A DNA stretch of 64,000 nt from Microbispora hainanensis (GTDB lineage: Bacteria; Actinomycetota; Actinomycetes; Streptosporangiales; Streptosporangiaceae), in the NCBI RefSeq assembly GCF_006874475.1, contig NZ_VIRM01000022.1:62001-126000 (forward strand), in the 5' to 3' direction. The translations under genes and the position numbers were made by a program. This document shows positions 17,655-25,252 of the stretch, one piece after another. The number at the start of each line of letters is the position of its first letter. The stretch's first letter is position 1. Below the pieces are notes generated by a model that saw nothing but the letters and a program-made list of their open reading frames with translations, was not told the origin of the DNA and searched no databases.

Positions 17655-18402
17655 GTCGGTGCGCCGCGTCGGCGTGCTGATACGTCACAACCTGCTGCTG
17701 ATGCGGGGCGAGCCCGGCCCCCTGCTGAGCCGGATGATCCTGCCGCTCGCCTTCCTCGCCCTGCTGCGCCCGCTCTACACGGCGGCGCAGGGCGAAGCGG
17801 CGGGCACGGAGCAGGCGGTCGTGAGCACGCTGGTGACCTTCTCGCTGCTCGCGCTCGGCATCTCCGGCAGCGCGATCCTCACCGAGAGGCTCGGCCGCAC
17901 CTGGGACCGCCTGCGCGGCACGGCGCTGCGTCCCGCGGAGATTCTCGTGGGCAAGGCCGTGCCCGTCTTCGCCGCCCTGCTCGCCCAGCAACTGCTCGTC
18001 ATCGCCTTCGGCGTGTGGGTCCTGGGCCTGCGGGTGCCGCATCCGGCGCTTCTGCTTGGCGTCCTGCTCTGCTGGAGCTCCACCCTGCTCGCCCTCGGCG
18101 CGTTGCTCGGCGTGCTCGTACGCGGGTTGGGCGAGCTGTCGGCCGCGTACGACATCGGCGGCATGCTGCTCAGCAGTCTCGGCGGTGCGCTCGTTCCGCT
18201 CGGTGAGCTGCCGCACTGGGTCGCGGTCGCGGCCCCCGTCTCTCCCGGCTACTGGGCCGTTCGCGGGTTGCGCGCCGCCCTTTCCGGCGACGCGGCGACC
18301 GTGGCGGAGGTGTGCGGGGTGCTCCTCGTCGTCGCGCTGGCCTGCGGCGCCCTGGCGGTGGGACGTCTGAGGGGACGCAGCGGACGGCTGGTGGCGCTCT
18401 AA
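17641..18402 (+). CDS. ABC-2 type exporter permease
   Basis: A 253-residue protein with six hydrophobic segments in ABC-2 order: MILPLAFLALLRPL, VSTLVTFSLLALGISGSAI, then LTERLGRTWDRLRGTALRPAEILVGK (the cytoplasmic coupling helix), VFAALLAQQLLVIAFGVWVLGL, ALLGVLLCWSSTLLALGALLGV, GGMLLSSLGGALVPLGELP, and a last helix near the C-terminus. It would pair with the ATPase upstream as a drug or lipid exporter under the TetR regulator. The gene itself looks intact. Its ATG lies 14 bp before the ATPase stop in a different frame. With the ATPase disrupted the exporter is probably non-functional unless another ATPase substitutes. Its TAA overlaps the convergent decarboxylase stop. Confidence 0.9.
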   Translation: MRSGESVRRVGVLIRHNLLLMRGEPGPLLSRMILPLAFLALLRPLYTAAQGEAAGTEQAVVSTLVTFSLLALGISGSAILTERLGRTWDRLRGTALRPAEILVGKAVPVFAALLAQQLLVIAFGVWVLGLRVPHPALLLGVLLCWSSTLLALGALLGVLVRGLGELSAAYDIGGMLLSSLGGALVPLGELPHWVAVAAPVSPGYWAVRGLRAALSGDAATVAEVCGVLLVVALACGALAVGRLRGRSGRLVAL

Positions 18403-19496
18403 CCCGGCAGGTAGTGGAACTCGGGCTTCGGGTGCATGAGGAAGTCGTGGTGGGAGATGTTCCAGGCGTACGCGCCGGCCATGGCGAAGGCCACGACGTC
18501 GCCGACGGCGAGTGAGGCGGTGACCCGGCGGGCGAAGACGTCCTTGGGGGTGCAGAGCCGCCCCACCAGGGTCACCGGGCCGTCCTCGCCGTCCTCACCC
18601 CTCGGGAGCACCACGAACGGCTGGTCGTGGCCCTTGGTGACCGGGGTCCGCAGGTGGTGGGTGCCGCCGGACAGGACGGCGAAGCGCTCCCCGTGGACGC
18701 GCTTCACGTCGAGCACCGTCGTCAGATACCACCCGCAGTAGGCCGTCAGGGCGCGTCCGGGCTCCACGCGCAGCGTCTCGCCGGGCCGGGCCAGCGCCCG
18801 CAGGCCCGCGCCGTACGCCGCCCAGTCGAACCGCTCCTCTGGACGGGTGTAGGAGACGGCCATGCCGCCGCCCAGGTTGAACTCGCGCAGCCCGAGGCTC
18901 CTGCCGTACGTCAGGACGGCCTCGGCGAGCGCGAGCAGGCCGGGGGCGGCGAGACCGCTCGCGAGGTGGGCGTGGATGCCGCGCAGCCGCACCGGCGAGG
19001 ACCCGAGCAGGGCCAGGCACTCGGCGACCCCGGCGGGGTCCATGCCGAACGGCGTGGCGCCGCCGCCCATCGCGAGCGCCGCGCCGGTGACGGGCACGTC
19101 GAGGTTGACCCGCAGCAGCACGTCGGCCGGTTCGCGCATCCGCCGCAGCTCGGCCGGGCTCTCGACGTGCCAGCGATACGCCGAGGGGGCGAGGGCCAGC
19201 TCCGCGCCGGTCTTGCCCGGCCCGCCGAAGCTCAGCGGGACTTCCGGCAGCGCCGCCCTGATGTGCGCGAACTCGCCCCCGGAGGAGACCTCGAAGCCGT
19301 CCACGTGCGGCGCGAGCACCCGCAGCACCTCGGGGTCGGGGTTGGCCTTGACGGCGTAGCAGATCTGCGTGCCCGCCAGGGCGGCCCGCACGCCGGCCGC
19401 GTGACGGTCGAGCCCGGCCAGGTCGTAGACGTAGGCGGGGACGTCGTCCAACGACTCGGCGACCTTCCGCACGCCCGCCGGGACCTCGATGCTCAT
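18399..19496 (-). CDS. Type III PLP-dependent decarboxylase of a siderophore operon
   Basis: A 365-residue fold-type III (alanine racemase-like barrel) enzyme related to ornithine/diaminopimelate decarboxylases. Visible: ICYAVKANPDP with the PLP lysine (Lys 50), VDGFEVSSGGEFAHI, LSFGGPGKT, LLRVNLDVP, GIHAHLAS, FNLGGGMAVSY, and the C-terminal active-site part CTPKDVFAR and AYAWNISHHDFLMHPKP. Such enzymes make the amine or amino-acid building block in staphyloferrin-type pathways (SbnH, SfaC). Its ATG overlaps the stop of the upstream IucA/IucC gene (ATGA), so it is the last gene of the four-gene iron-regulated operon. Substrate (ornithine, lysine, diaminopimelate or citryl adduct) cannot be fixed from sequence. 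Confidence 0.88.
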   Translation of the reverse strand: MSIEVPAGVRKVAESLDDVPAYVYDLAGLDRHAAGVRAALAGTQICYAVKANPDPEVLRVLAPHVDGFEVSSGGEFAHIRAALPEVPLSFGGPGKTGAELALAPSAYRWHVESPAELRRMREPADVLLRVNLDVPVTGAALAMGGGATPFGMDPAGVAECLALLGSSPVRLRGIHAHLASGLAAPGLLALAEAVLTYGRSLGLREFNLGGGMAVSYTRPEERFDWAAYGAGLRALARPGETLRVEPGRALTAYCGWYLTTVLDVKRVHGERFAVLSGGTHHLRTPVTKGHDQPFVVLPRGEDGEDGPVTLVGRLCTPKDVFARRVTASLAVGDVVAFAMAGAYAWNISHHDFLMHPKPEFHYLPG

Positions 19497-21124
19497 CGGC
19501 GCTCTCCTTCCGCCAGGCGGTGCACGCGGAGCGGGTTCGGGACGGGGACATATCCGGCGGTCCGGTCGGCCGCCCTCGCCCAGCGCACGCCCAGGTTGGC
19601 CTTGGCCGGCAGCGGCGCCCCGGCCAGCACCCGGGTCAGCGGTCCGGCCGGGCCGGGGGCGTGGTCCTCCATAAGACGGCTCAAAACCTCCCGGGCGGCC
19701 GCCCACAACGCGCGCAGGACGGCGTCGTCCGGGCCGGCCACCGTCGCGGCGACCTCTGCCAGATGGTTGACGAACAGGCAGTAGGCGACCCGGTTCCAGC
19801 CCCGCGCGGCGTCGTACGACAGAGGGGCGGCCACCTCGCCCGGCACGCCGGTCAGGTCGTGCCGTCCGGCGACCAGTTTGGTGCCCTCCAGGTCGCGGAA
19901 GACGGCCTCGACCGGCCACCCGGCGGCGTCGAATCCGACGAGCACGTTCTGCACATGCGCTTCGAGCACGACCCCGTGCCGGAAGAAGGCGTCGAGCACC
20001 GGGAACGCCACGCGCTCGACGTACGCCCCCCACCACGCCACAGGATCGGCCGTACGGCGGGCCAGGACGGCCTCGGGCACCCCGTCCGCGCCGGCGGCCA
20101 GGGCGCCGGCGAGCACCGGGGTGATCCCCGGCCCGCACACGGCCCACGGGCCGGTACGCACGATCACCCCGAGCCCTTCCAACAGCCGGGTGCCGAGCGC
20201 GGCGGACCGGTAGCCGGGCTCCGGCAGCCACCGCGTGCCGGGGAAACACCGGGCCAGCCGTTCGAAGACGGGAGCGAGCCGCCGGGTCAGCTCGACCGCG
20301 CCGCACAGCTCATACCAGGCGTTCTTGCGTACGCAGTTGGTGATGCGCACGTCGAGGCTGAACTTCAGGCACATGCCGGTGCCGGGGTCATACACCGTCC
20401 GGACCGACGACGTGGGCACGACCGCGCGGGGGCCGGGCCCGAGGTCGACCAGCCGCCCGTCCGCGAACGGCCCGCGCAGCTCGGCGGCCAGCAGGCCGAG
20501 CTGCCAGGGATGGGCGGGCAGCGGGACATATCCCTCCGGCGCGTCCCCGAACGCGTCGAGCGCCGTCGTGTCGCCTTCCTCCGTCACCAGGTCGGCGCGC
20601 ACCCCGAGCAGCCGCGGCGCGAACCGCGCGTGCGTCTCGGGCGCGTAGTCCGGCCAGTCGTCCCCCGAGCGCGCCTTCGGAGCGGGGTGAAACGGGTGCC
20701 CGGCCACGAGGGCCTGCTCGGAGGCGAGCCACGGGTCGGCGGGCGGCACGGCCCGCGCGCGGGCGGCCAGGATCGCGGCGACCACGTCCCGCCCGGCCCG
20801 CACCTGGGCGGCGAACTCCTCGTTGCCCCCGTCGAGTTCCTGCTCCACCAGCGCGACGAGCGAGGACAGATCGAGGGGCCGCCAGCGTCCCTCCACGAGG
20901 TGCTCGGGCGGGCCGTCGAAGCGCAGCGCGATGCCGCCGCGGACGCGGACGCGCACCGGCGTTCCCGCCACGCGGAGCGTGAGGTGGGGTCCCGCGGCGC
21001 GCACGTGCCCACGAGGGCCGGCGACCTCGCGCAGCCAGCAGCGCAGCAGCGCCCCGAGCGCCGTCTCCTCGGCCAGGGCGGCGTGCGGATCCCGGGTGTG
21101 ATTGTCGAGGAGCAGGCCGTCCAT
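19493..21124 (-). CDS. IucA/IucC family NIS siderophore synthetase (second)
   Basis: A 543-residue NRPS-independent siderophore (NIS) synthetase that adenylates a carboxylate and condenses it with an amine or hydroxyl. Motifs: GHPFHPAPKARSG (ATP-binding), LPAHPWQLGLL, VVPTSSVRTVYDP, CLKFSLDVRITNCVRKN, and in the C-terminal ferric-reductase-like part EAHVQNVLVGF. These are complete, so the enzyme looks active. It starts 3 bp after the stop of the first synthetase and its stop overlaps the decarboxylase start. The presence of two synthetases suggests two successive condensations on citrate or a similar acid, as in staphyloferrin A or B, but the product may differ because of the added ATP-grasp enzyme. 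Confidence 0.92.
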   Translation of the reverse strand: MDGLLLDNHTRDPHAALAEETALGALLRCWLREVAGPRGHVRAAGPHLTLRVAGTPVRVRVRGGIALRFDGPPEHLVEGRWRPLDLSSLVALVEQELDGGNEEFAAQVRAGRDVVAAILAARARAVPPADPWLASEQALVAGHPFHPAPKARSGDDWPDYAPETHARFAPRLLGVRADLVTEEGDTTALDAFGDAPEGYVPLPAHPWQLGLLAAELRGPFADGRLVDLGPGPRAVVPTSSVRTVYDPGTGMCLKFSLDVRITNCVRKNAWYELCGAVELTRRLAPVFERLARCFPGTRWLPEPGYRSAALGTRLLEGLGVIVRTGPWAVCGPGITPVLAGALAAGADGVPEAVLARRTADPVAWWGAYVERVAFPVLDAFFRHGVVLEAHVQNVLVGFDAAGWPVEAVFRDLEGTKLVAGRHDLTGVPGEVAAPLSYDAARGWNRVAYCLFVNHLAEVAATVAGPDDAVLRALWAAAREVLSRLMEDHAPGPAGPLTRVLAGAPLPAKANLGVRWARAADRTAGYVPVPNPLRVHRLAEGERR

Positions 21125-21127
21125 GCG

Positions 21128-22729
21128 TCAGGCACCCCTCAGATAGTTGGGACCGGTCGTGCCGTAGAACTTGTTGACGTCCCCGGCCCTGGTGCGGTCC
21201 TTGGCCACGAGCGTCCCGGCGACGACCATCGATTTGCCGGTGAGGCGGGCGGCCTCCAGCGTGCGCGCCCGCAGCAGCCGGGCCATCGGGTCGTCCCCGT
21301 ACGGCTCCAGCGCGGCCGTCAGCGCCCGTGCGACGAGCGTGGCGGCGGACCCGGGCAGCGCGCCGTGGGCCACCGCCATGGCGGCGAGGTGCAGGGTGAT
21401 CGTCACGAAGACGTCGGCGAGCGCGTACGGGTCGTCGGTCAGCATGCGCTCGTCGCCGAAGCCGGGCGGCTCGATTCCCGCCGCGTGCAGCCGCCGGGGC
21501 GAGGCGAGCAGCCCGTCGTTGTCCTTGACCAGCAGTCGCATGGGCCCGTCGCCGAACACCAGCGCGAGGTTCTGCTGGTGGGCCTCCAGCGCGACGCCGT
21601 ACCGGACGAAGAGCGTGACGTTCCACGCGAGCAGCGCCGCGAGGTAGTCGCGCAGCAGCGCCTCCGCGTCGCCGCCGTAATGGCGCCCGGCCACCTCGTG
21701 CAGGACGAGCCGCCCGCCCTCGCCGGGCAGCGGCGCGAGCAGGGCGGCGACCGGCACGATCTGCCCTTCCGGCAGGTCGCGGACGAGCCAGCCCAGGTAT
21801 TCGTGTTCCGCGTGCCCGTAGGTCTGCTCGTCCGCGACCGTGACCCGCAGGCCGGGTTCGCGCGCCAGGACCGCGCGCAGCAGCGACTCGGCCAGCGCGC
21901 CGTCACGCAGGGTCCCCGGTTTGATCGACCGGCGGTTGCGCAGGCCCAGCGTGCTGGCCGGGAGGGGCACCTTGAGATGGACGCGCTCGGCCACCTCGAC
22001 CGTACGGGTCGACAGGGTCGGGCGTACGACCAGACAGGGCCGTGGTCCCGCGACCAGCCCGGGAAGCCCGGACACCAGCGGCTCCGTCAGCGGATGGACG
22101 GGAAGGAGCACGTGCGTGCGGGCCAGACCGGGCGGCAGCCCCACGTCACGCGGCGCCGGCCACCAGCGGGGAAGACCCGGCCGCGAGAGCGTCACCCGCT
22201 CGCGCGGCGCCGCCGCCCACCGCATCGCGAACTCCGGGGCGAACTCGGGCGCGTACGCCGCCAGGTCGCCGGGGGAGAGCCCGAGGCGGGCGCGGGCCGT
22301 CGGATAGAGCGGGTGGTCCACGGCCGCGGCCAGCGACTCGTACCGGATGAGGCCGCGACGCCCGCGCAGCCGCCGGGTCACCTCGCCGCGCATGCGGTGG
22401 TGGGCGTCCAGGGCCGCGAGCGCGTCGTGGCACTCCCGCTCGAAGGCGGCGACCCCCTCGGCGTCGGCGGGGTGGGCGACGGCCTTCAGCGTCTCCAGCA
22501 CCTCCGCCAGGCGCAGGCGCTCGTGCGGGGCCGTGGCGAAGTCCTGGAACGGACTGCCCGGGGCGAGCCCCACCCGCCGCCCCGAGGCGAGCACGATCGC
22601 GACCCCGTCCTTGTCGTGGGTGACCCTGGCCGAGATCCCGGCGTAGTCCTCCCGCAGCAGGGCGTTCAGCACCCGCGCGGCCAGATAGCGCTCCCGCTCG
22701 GTGGCCTGGTCGTGCGCCGCCGGGATCAT
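21128..22729 (-). CDS. IucA/IucC family NIS siderophore synthetase (first, divergent ATP motif)
   Basis: A 533-residue IucA/IucC protein. Family landmarks: THVLLPVHPLTEPLV, RPTLSTRTVEVAERVHLKV, FVRYGVALEAHQQNLALVF, LLVKDNDGLLAS. The equivalent of the usual HPxHPxxK(x)RxG stretch reads DHPLYPTARARLGLS, with Tyr for the second His and Ala for the Lys, so nucleotide or acid binding may differ from the second synthetase. The ATG at 22729 overlaps the ATP-grasp stop (ATGA). C-terminal NKFYGTTGPNYLRG is well formed, so the gene is not truncated. It probably attaches a different substrate or acts at the second carboxylate. Confidence 0.9.
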   Translation of the reverse strand: MIPAAHDQATERERYLAARVLNALLREDYAGISARVTHDKDGVAIVLASGRRVGLAPGSPFQDFATAPHERLRLAEVLETLKAVAHPADAEGVAAFERECHDALAALDAHHRMRGEVTRRLRGRRGLIRYESLAAAVDHPLYPTARARLGLSPGDLAAYAPEFAPEFAMRWAAAPRERVTLSRPGLPRWWPAPRDVGLPPGLARTHVLLPVHPLTEPLVSGLPGLVAGPRPCLVVRPTLSTRTVEVAERVHLKVPLPASTLGLRNRRSIKPGTLRDGALAESLLRAVLAREPGLRVTVADEQTYGHAEHEYLGWLVRDLPEGQIVPVAALLAPLPGEGGRLVLHEVAGRHYGGDAEALLRDYLAALLAWNVTLFVRYGVALEAHQQNLALVFGDGPMRLLVKDNDGLLASPRRLHAAGIEPPGFGDERMLTDDPYALADVFVTITLHLAAMAVAHGALPGSAATLVARALTAALEPYGDDPMARLLRARTLEAARLTGKSMVVAGTLVAKDRTRAGDVNKFYGTTGPNYLRGA

Positions 22730-23907
22730 GCGAGCACCCAAGGGTGCTCCTTCCTGAACGTGCCGATCGCGGCGTCCACGCTCGCGTGGTCCGGGCCGAC
22801 GGCGCGGAGCAGGCCGAGGTAGTCGCGGTTCGTGCCCGTCACCTCGACATGATCGCCGATCTCGCGCAGCGCCCGGTGCCAGAGCCGCACGCCGTCCTTC
22901 TCCGAGGACAGGTCCGGCGGCGCGGCGGCGACCGTGCCGGAGCGCTCGGCCACGAGGCTCACCACGGACCCGTACGCCGCTCCGCACGCCGCGCGCATGC
23001 CGTCGAGGTCGAAGGAGGACACCGGTTCGCCCGCGTGGACGCGCAGGATCCACTCGTGCAGCGGCACGCCGAGCAGGTCCGCGAGCAGGAGGTCGCAGTT
23101 GTCGCCGATCAGCCGATAGTTGATCTCGATGACGCGGGGGCCGTCGCGGGTGACGGCATATTCGGTGTGGCACGCGCCGAAGCCGATCCCGGCCGCGTCG
23201 AGTGCCGCGCCGAGATGGGCCAGGTGGTCCGCGTCGGGGGGCCGCCAGTCGAGACGCTCCTCCACGAAGTGCGGCAGCGGGCCGAGCGTGGTGGCGAATC
23301 CGCCCAGCACATGCCGGGTCTCGCCGTCGCCGAGCGTCTCCAGCGTGCGCACCGGCCCGTCGAGGAACTCCTCCGCGACCAGGACCTCCCCCGGCCGCCG
23401 CTCCCGTGCCGCCGCGACGGCGGCGGCCAGCGCGTCCGGGCCGTCCACCAGCACGACGTCCTCGCTGGCCACGCCCTGCGCGGGCTTGACCACCACCGGG
23501 TACGGCAGGCCCTCCGGCAAACCCTCAGGCAGGTCCGCGCCGGGAGGGATCCGTACGGACCCGACCGGTTCGACGGCGGCGAGGGCGCGGCGGGTGAGCG
23601 CCTTGTCCTTGGCGGTGACGCAGGCCCGCCAGTCCTTGCCGGGCAGGCCGAAATACTCGGCGGCGAGCGCGGTCGCGGCCTGGAGATGGTCGGAGTTGGA
23701 GAAGATGACGTCGGGCCGGTGGTGGGCGGCCACCGCGTCGATCACGGCCCGGAAGTCGCGGACGTCCGCCGCCACGACGTCGTGGCCCGGATACCGATCA
23801 GGCTGGTCGGTGAGTATCGTCACGTCCCAGCCCAGCGCGGCCGCGGCGGGGAGGAACCCGCCGGTCACCGAATCGGTCGGGTTGAGCGTGGTGAGGTACA
23901 GCCGCAC
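22726..23907 (-). CDS. ATP-grasp ligase, first gene of the siderophore operon
   Basis: A 393-residue ATP-grasp protein: a Rossmann-like N-terminus (RLYLTTLNPTDSVTGGFLPAA), central ATP lid region (LPYPVVVKPAQGVASEDVVLV), EVLVAEEFLDGPV, and the metal-binding end RVIEINYRLIGDN. These enzymes form amide or peptide bonds through acyl-phosphates. Its lead position in an IucA/IucC operon implies it makes or loads a building block or joins a final amino acid. The GTG start has GGAGGG six bases upstream, and the iron box ends ten bases from the start, so transcription must be iron-repressed. It overlaps the next gene by ATGA. Confidence 0.88.
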   Translation of the reverse strand: MRLYLTTLNPTDSVTGGFLPAAAALGWDVTILTDQPDRYPGHDVVAADVRDFRAVIDAVAAHHRPDVIFSNSDHLQAATALAAEYFGLPGKDWRACVTAKDKALTRRALAAVEPVGSVRIPPGADLPEGLPEGLPYPVVVKPAQGVASEDVVLVDGPDALAAAVAAARERRPGEVLVAEEFLDGPVRTLETLGDGETRHVLGGFATTLGPLPHFVEERLDWRPPDADHLAHLGAALDAAGIGFGACHTEYAVTRDGPRVIEINYRLIGDNCDLLLADLLGVPLHEWILRVHAGEPVSSFDLDGMRAACGAAYGSVVSLVAERSGTVAAAPPDLSSEKDGVRLWHRALREIGDHVEVTGTNRDYLGLLRAVGPDHASVDAAIGTFRKEHPWVLA

Positions 23908-23916
23908 CGGCCCTCC

Positions 23917-23935
23917 ATAGGTAAGGCTAACCTAA
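23917..23935 (-). promoter_or_regulatory. DtxR/IdeR-type iron box
   Basis: A 19-bp imperfect palindrome matching 17 of 19 positions of the DtxR/IdeR/DmdR consensus (core TAGGTAAGGCTAACCTAA). It sits immediately upstream of the ATP-grasp GTG, where an Fe(II)-loaded repressor would block the siderophore promoter. It also lies in the gap shared with divergent nudC, but nearly 100 bp from that start. Confidence 0.92.
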
Positions 23936-24029
23936 GTGAGCGCATCCTAACCGGGAGCCCGATCATTTGACCGGCGAACGGGAAAGGGCGGGGAGATTGC
24001 CGGAGCGGCGCCAGTGGAAGGATGACGGC

Positions 24030-24935
24030 GTGGAAATCGCGGACGGACTGCTCGGACCCCTGCTCCTGGCGCGCAGCGCCATCGACCGATCGGCGGCCCT
24101 GCGGGGCGACGAGGAATGGCTGCGCCGGGCGTGGGAGGCGGAGAAGACGCGGGTCCTCTTCGTCCACGACGGCCGCACCCTGGTCCGCCGCTTCACCGAC
24201 GGCGCGGCCCTGGTGCTCACCTCGCCGGCCGAGGCGCCGGAGGGCACCCGCTATCTGCTGGGCGTGGACGAGGACGGCGTGCCCTACTTCGCCGTCAACG
24301 CGCCGCTGCCGGAGGGCGACGTGGCGGGCCTGCGGGAGGCCGCGGTGCTGCTGGACGACCGCGACGCCGGGCTGCTCGTCTACGCGGTGGCCCTGGAGGC
24401 GTGGCACGCGAGCCACGAATACTGCCCGAGGTGCGGCAGCCGTACCGACGTGACCGCGTCGGGCCACATGCGGGTGTGCCCGCGCGACGGCAGCCAGCAC
24501 TTCCCGCGCGTCGACCCCGCGGTGATCATGCTGGTGCACGACGACGAGGGCCGCATCCTGCTCGCGCGCGGCCCGGAGTGGCCCCAGGGCCGGATGTCGG
24601 TGCTCGCCGGGTTCGTGGAGCCGGGGGAGTCGCTGGAGCACGCGGTGGTCCGCGAGGTCCTGGAGGAGGTGGGCGTCGCCGTCACCGCGCCGCGTTATCT
24701 CGGCAGCCAGCCCTGGCCGTTCCCGCGCAGCCTGATGCTCGGCTTCTTCGCCCGTGCCGTCACCACCGACCTGCGTCCGGACCTGGAGGAGATCGCCGAG
24801 GCCCGCTGGCTGTCCCGGGAGGAGCTGGAGAGCCAGGTGCGTTCGGGCGACCTGGTGCTGCCCGGCCAGGTCTCGATCGCCCGGCGGCTGATCGAGACCT
24901 GGTATGGGGAGCCGATCCCCGACACCGAGTGGTGA
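24030..24935 (+). CDS. nudC: NAD(+) diphosphatase / RNA deNADding hydrolase NudC
   Basis: A 301-residue NudC. N-terminal domain, then a four-Cys zinc ribbon (YCPRCGS and RVCPRDGS; only three of the usual four cysteines are visible, with the fourth replaced by Asp), NFPRVDP-type element (HFPRVDPAVI), the Nudix box GFVEPGES...REVLEEVG, and the family-specific SQPWPFPRSLM. It hydrolyses NADH to NMNH and AMP and can remove NAD caps from RNA. The GTG at 24030 follows GGAAGGATGACGGC; TTG 23967 would add 21 basic, unlikely residues. It is the left end of a conserved nudC-mrx-uvrD2 group and is convergent with mycoredoxin, 1 bp apart. Confidence 0.9.
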   Translation: MEIADGLLGPLLLARSAIDRSAALRGDEEWLRRAWEAEKTRVLFVHDGRTLVRRFTDGAALVLTSPAEAPEGTRYLLGVDEDGVPYFAVNAPLPEGDVAGLREAAVLLDDRDAGLLVYAVALEAWHASHEYCPRCGSRTDVTASGHMRVCPRDGSQHFPRVDPAVIMLVHDDEGRILLARGPEWPQGRMSVLAGFVEPGESLEHAVVREVLEEVGVAVTAPRYLGSQPWPFPRSLMLGFFARAVTTDLRPDLEEIAEARWLSREELESQVRSGDLVLPGQVSIARRLIETWYGEPIPDTEW

Positions 24936-24936
24936 G

Positions 24937-25176
24937 TCAGCAGGCGCCTTCGAGGTGCCGCTTCACCTCGGCGACGGAGGGGTTGGTCATGGTGTGGCAG
25001 TCCGCGACCACGGTGGGGACGACCTGGTTGCCGTTGTTCACGCTCGCGACGAAGTCCGCGGCGTCCGGGTGCTGCTCGATGTCCACCTCGCTGAAGACGA
25101 TGCCCTCCCGGGTGAGCTGGCTCTTCAGCCGCTTGCAGGGGCCGCACCAGCTCGTGGTGTAAACCGTCAGCGCCAT
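24937..25176 (-). CDS. mrx1: Mycoredoxin / glutaredoxin-like protein
   Basis: A 79-residue thioredoxin-fold protein with active site WCGPCKRLK (Cys 11 and 14), the cis-proline loop QVVPTVV and a C-terminal helix. Length and neighbourhood (between nudC and uvrD2, as in mycobacteria) match mycoredoxin-1, which reduces mycothiol mixed disulfides. The classical mycoredoxin motif is CGYC, whereas this has CGPC, the thioredoxin dipeptide, so its redox potential may differ. A third Cys (ADCHT) and the final Cys are extra. The start is ATG 25176 after GAAGGGACGAC. Confidence 0.85.
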   Translation of the reverse strand: MALTVYTTSWCGPCKRLKSQLTREGIVFSEVDIEQHPDAADFVASVNNGNQVVPTVVADCHTMTNPSVAEVKRHLEGAC

Positions 25177-25252
25177 CTGTCGTCCCTTCCGTGCGCATCA
25201 CTGTTGCCGAGAGCAGTCATGGCAACATCGTGAGCGCGCCGCATGTTCCCGG

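Noticed and set aside
19520-22822. About 1100-codon plus-strand frame opposite the siderophore synthetases
   Set aside because: Rich in Gly, Arg and His with no recognisable fold; the minus strand has four overlapping genes with family motifs and an iron box.
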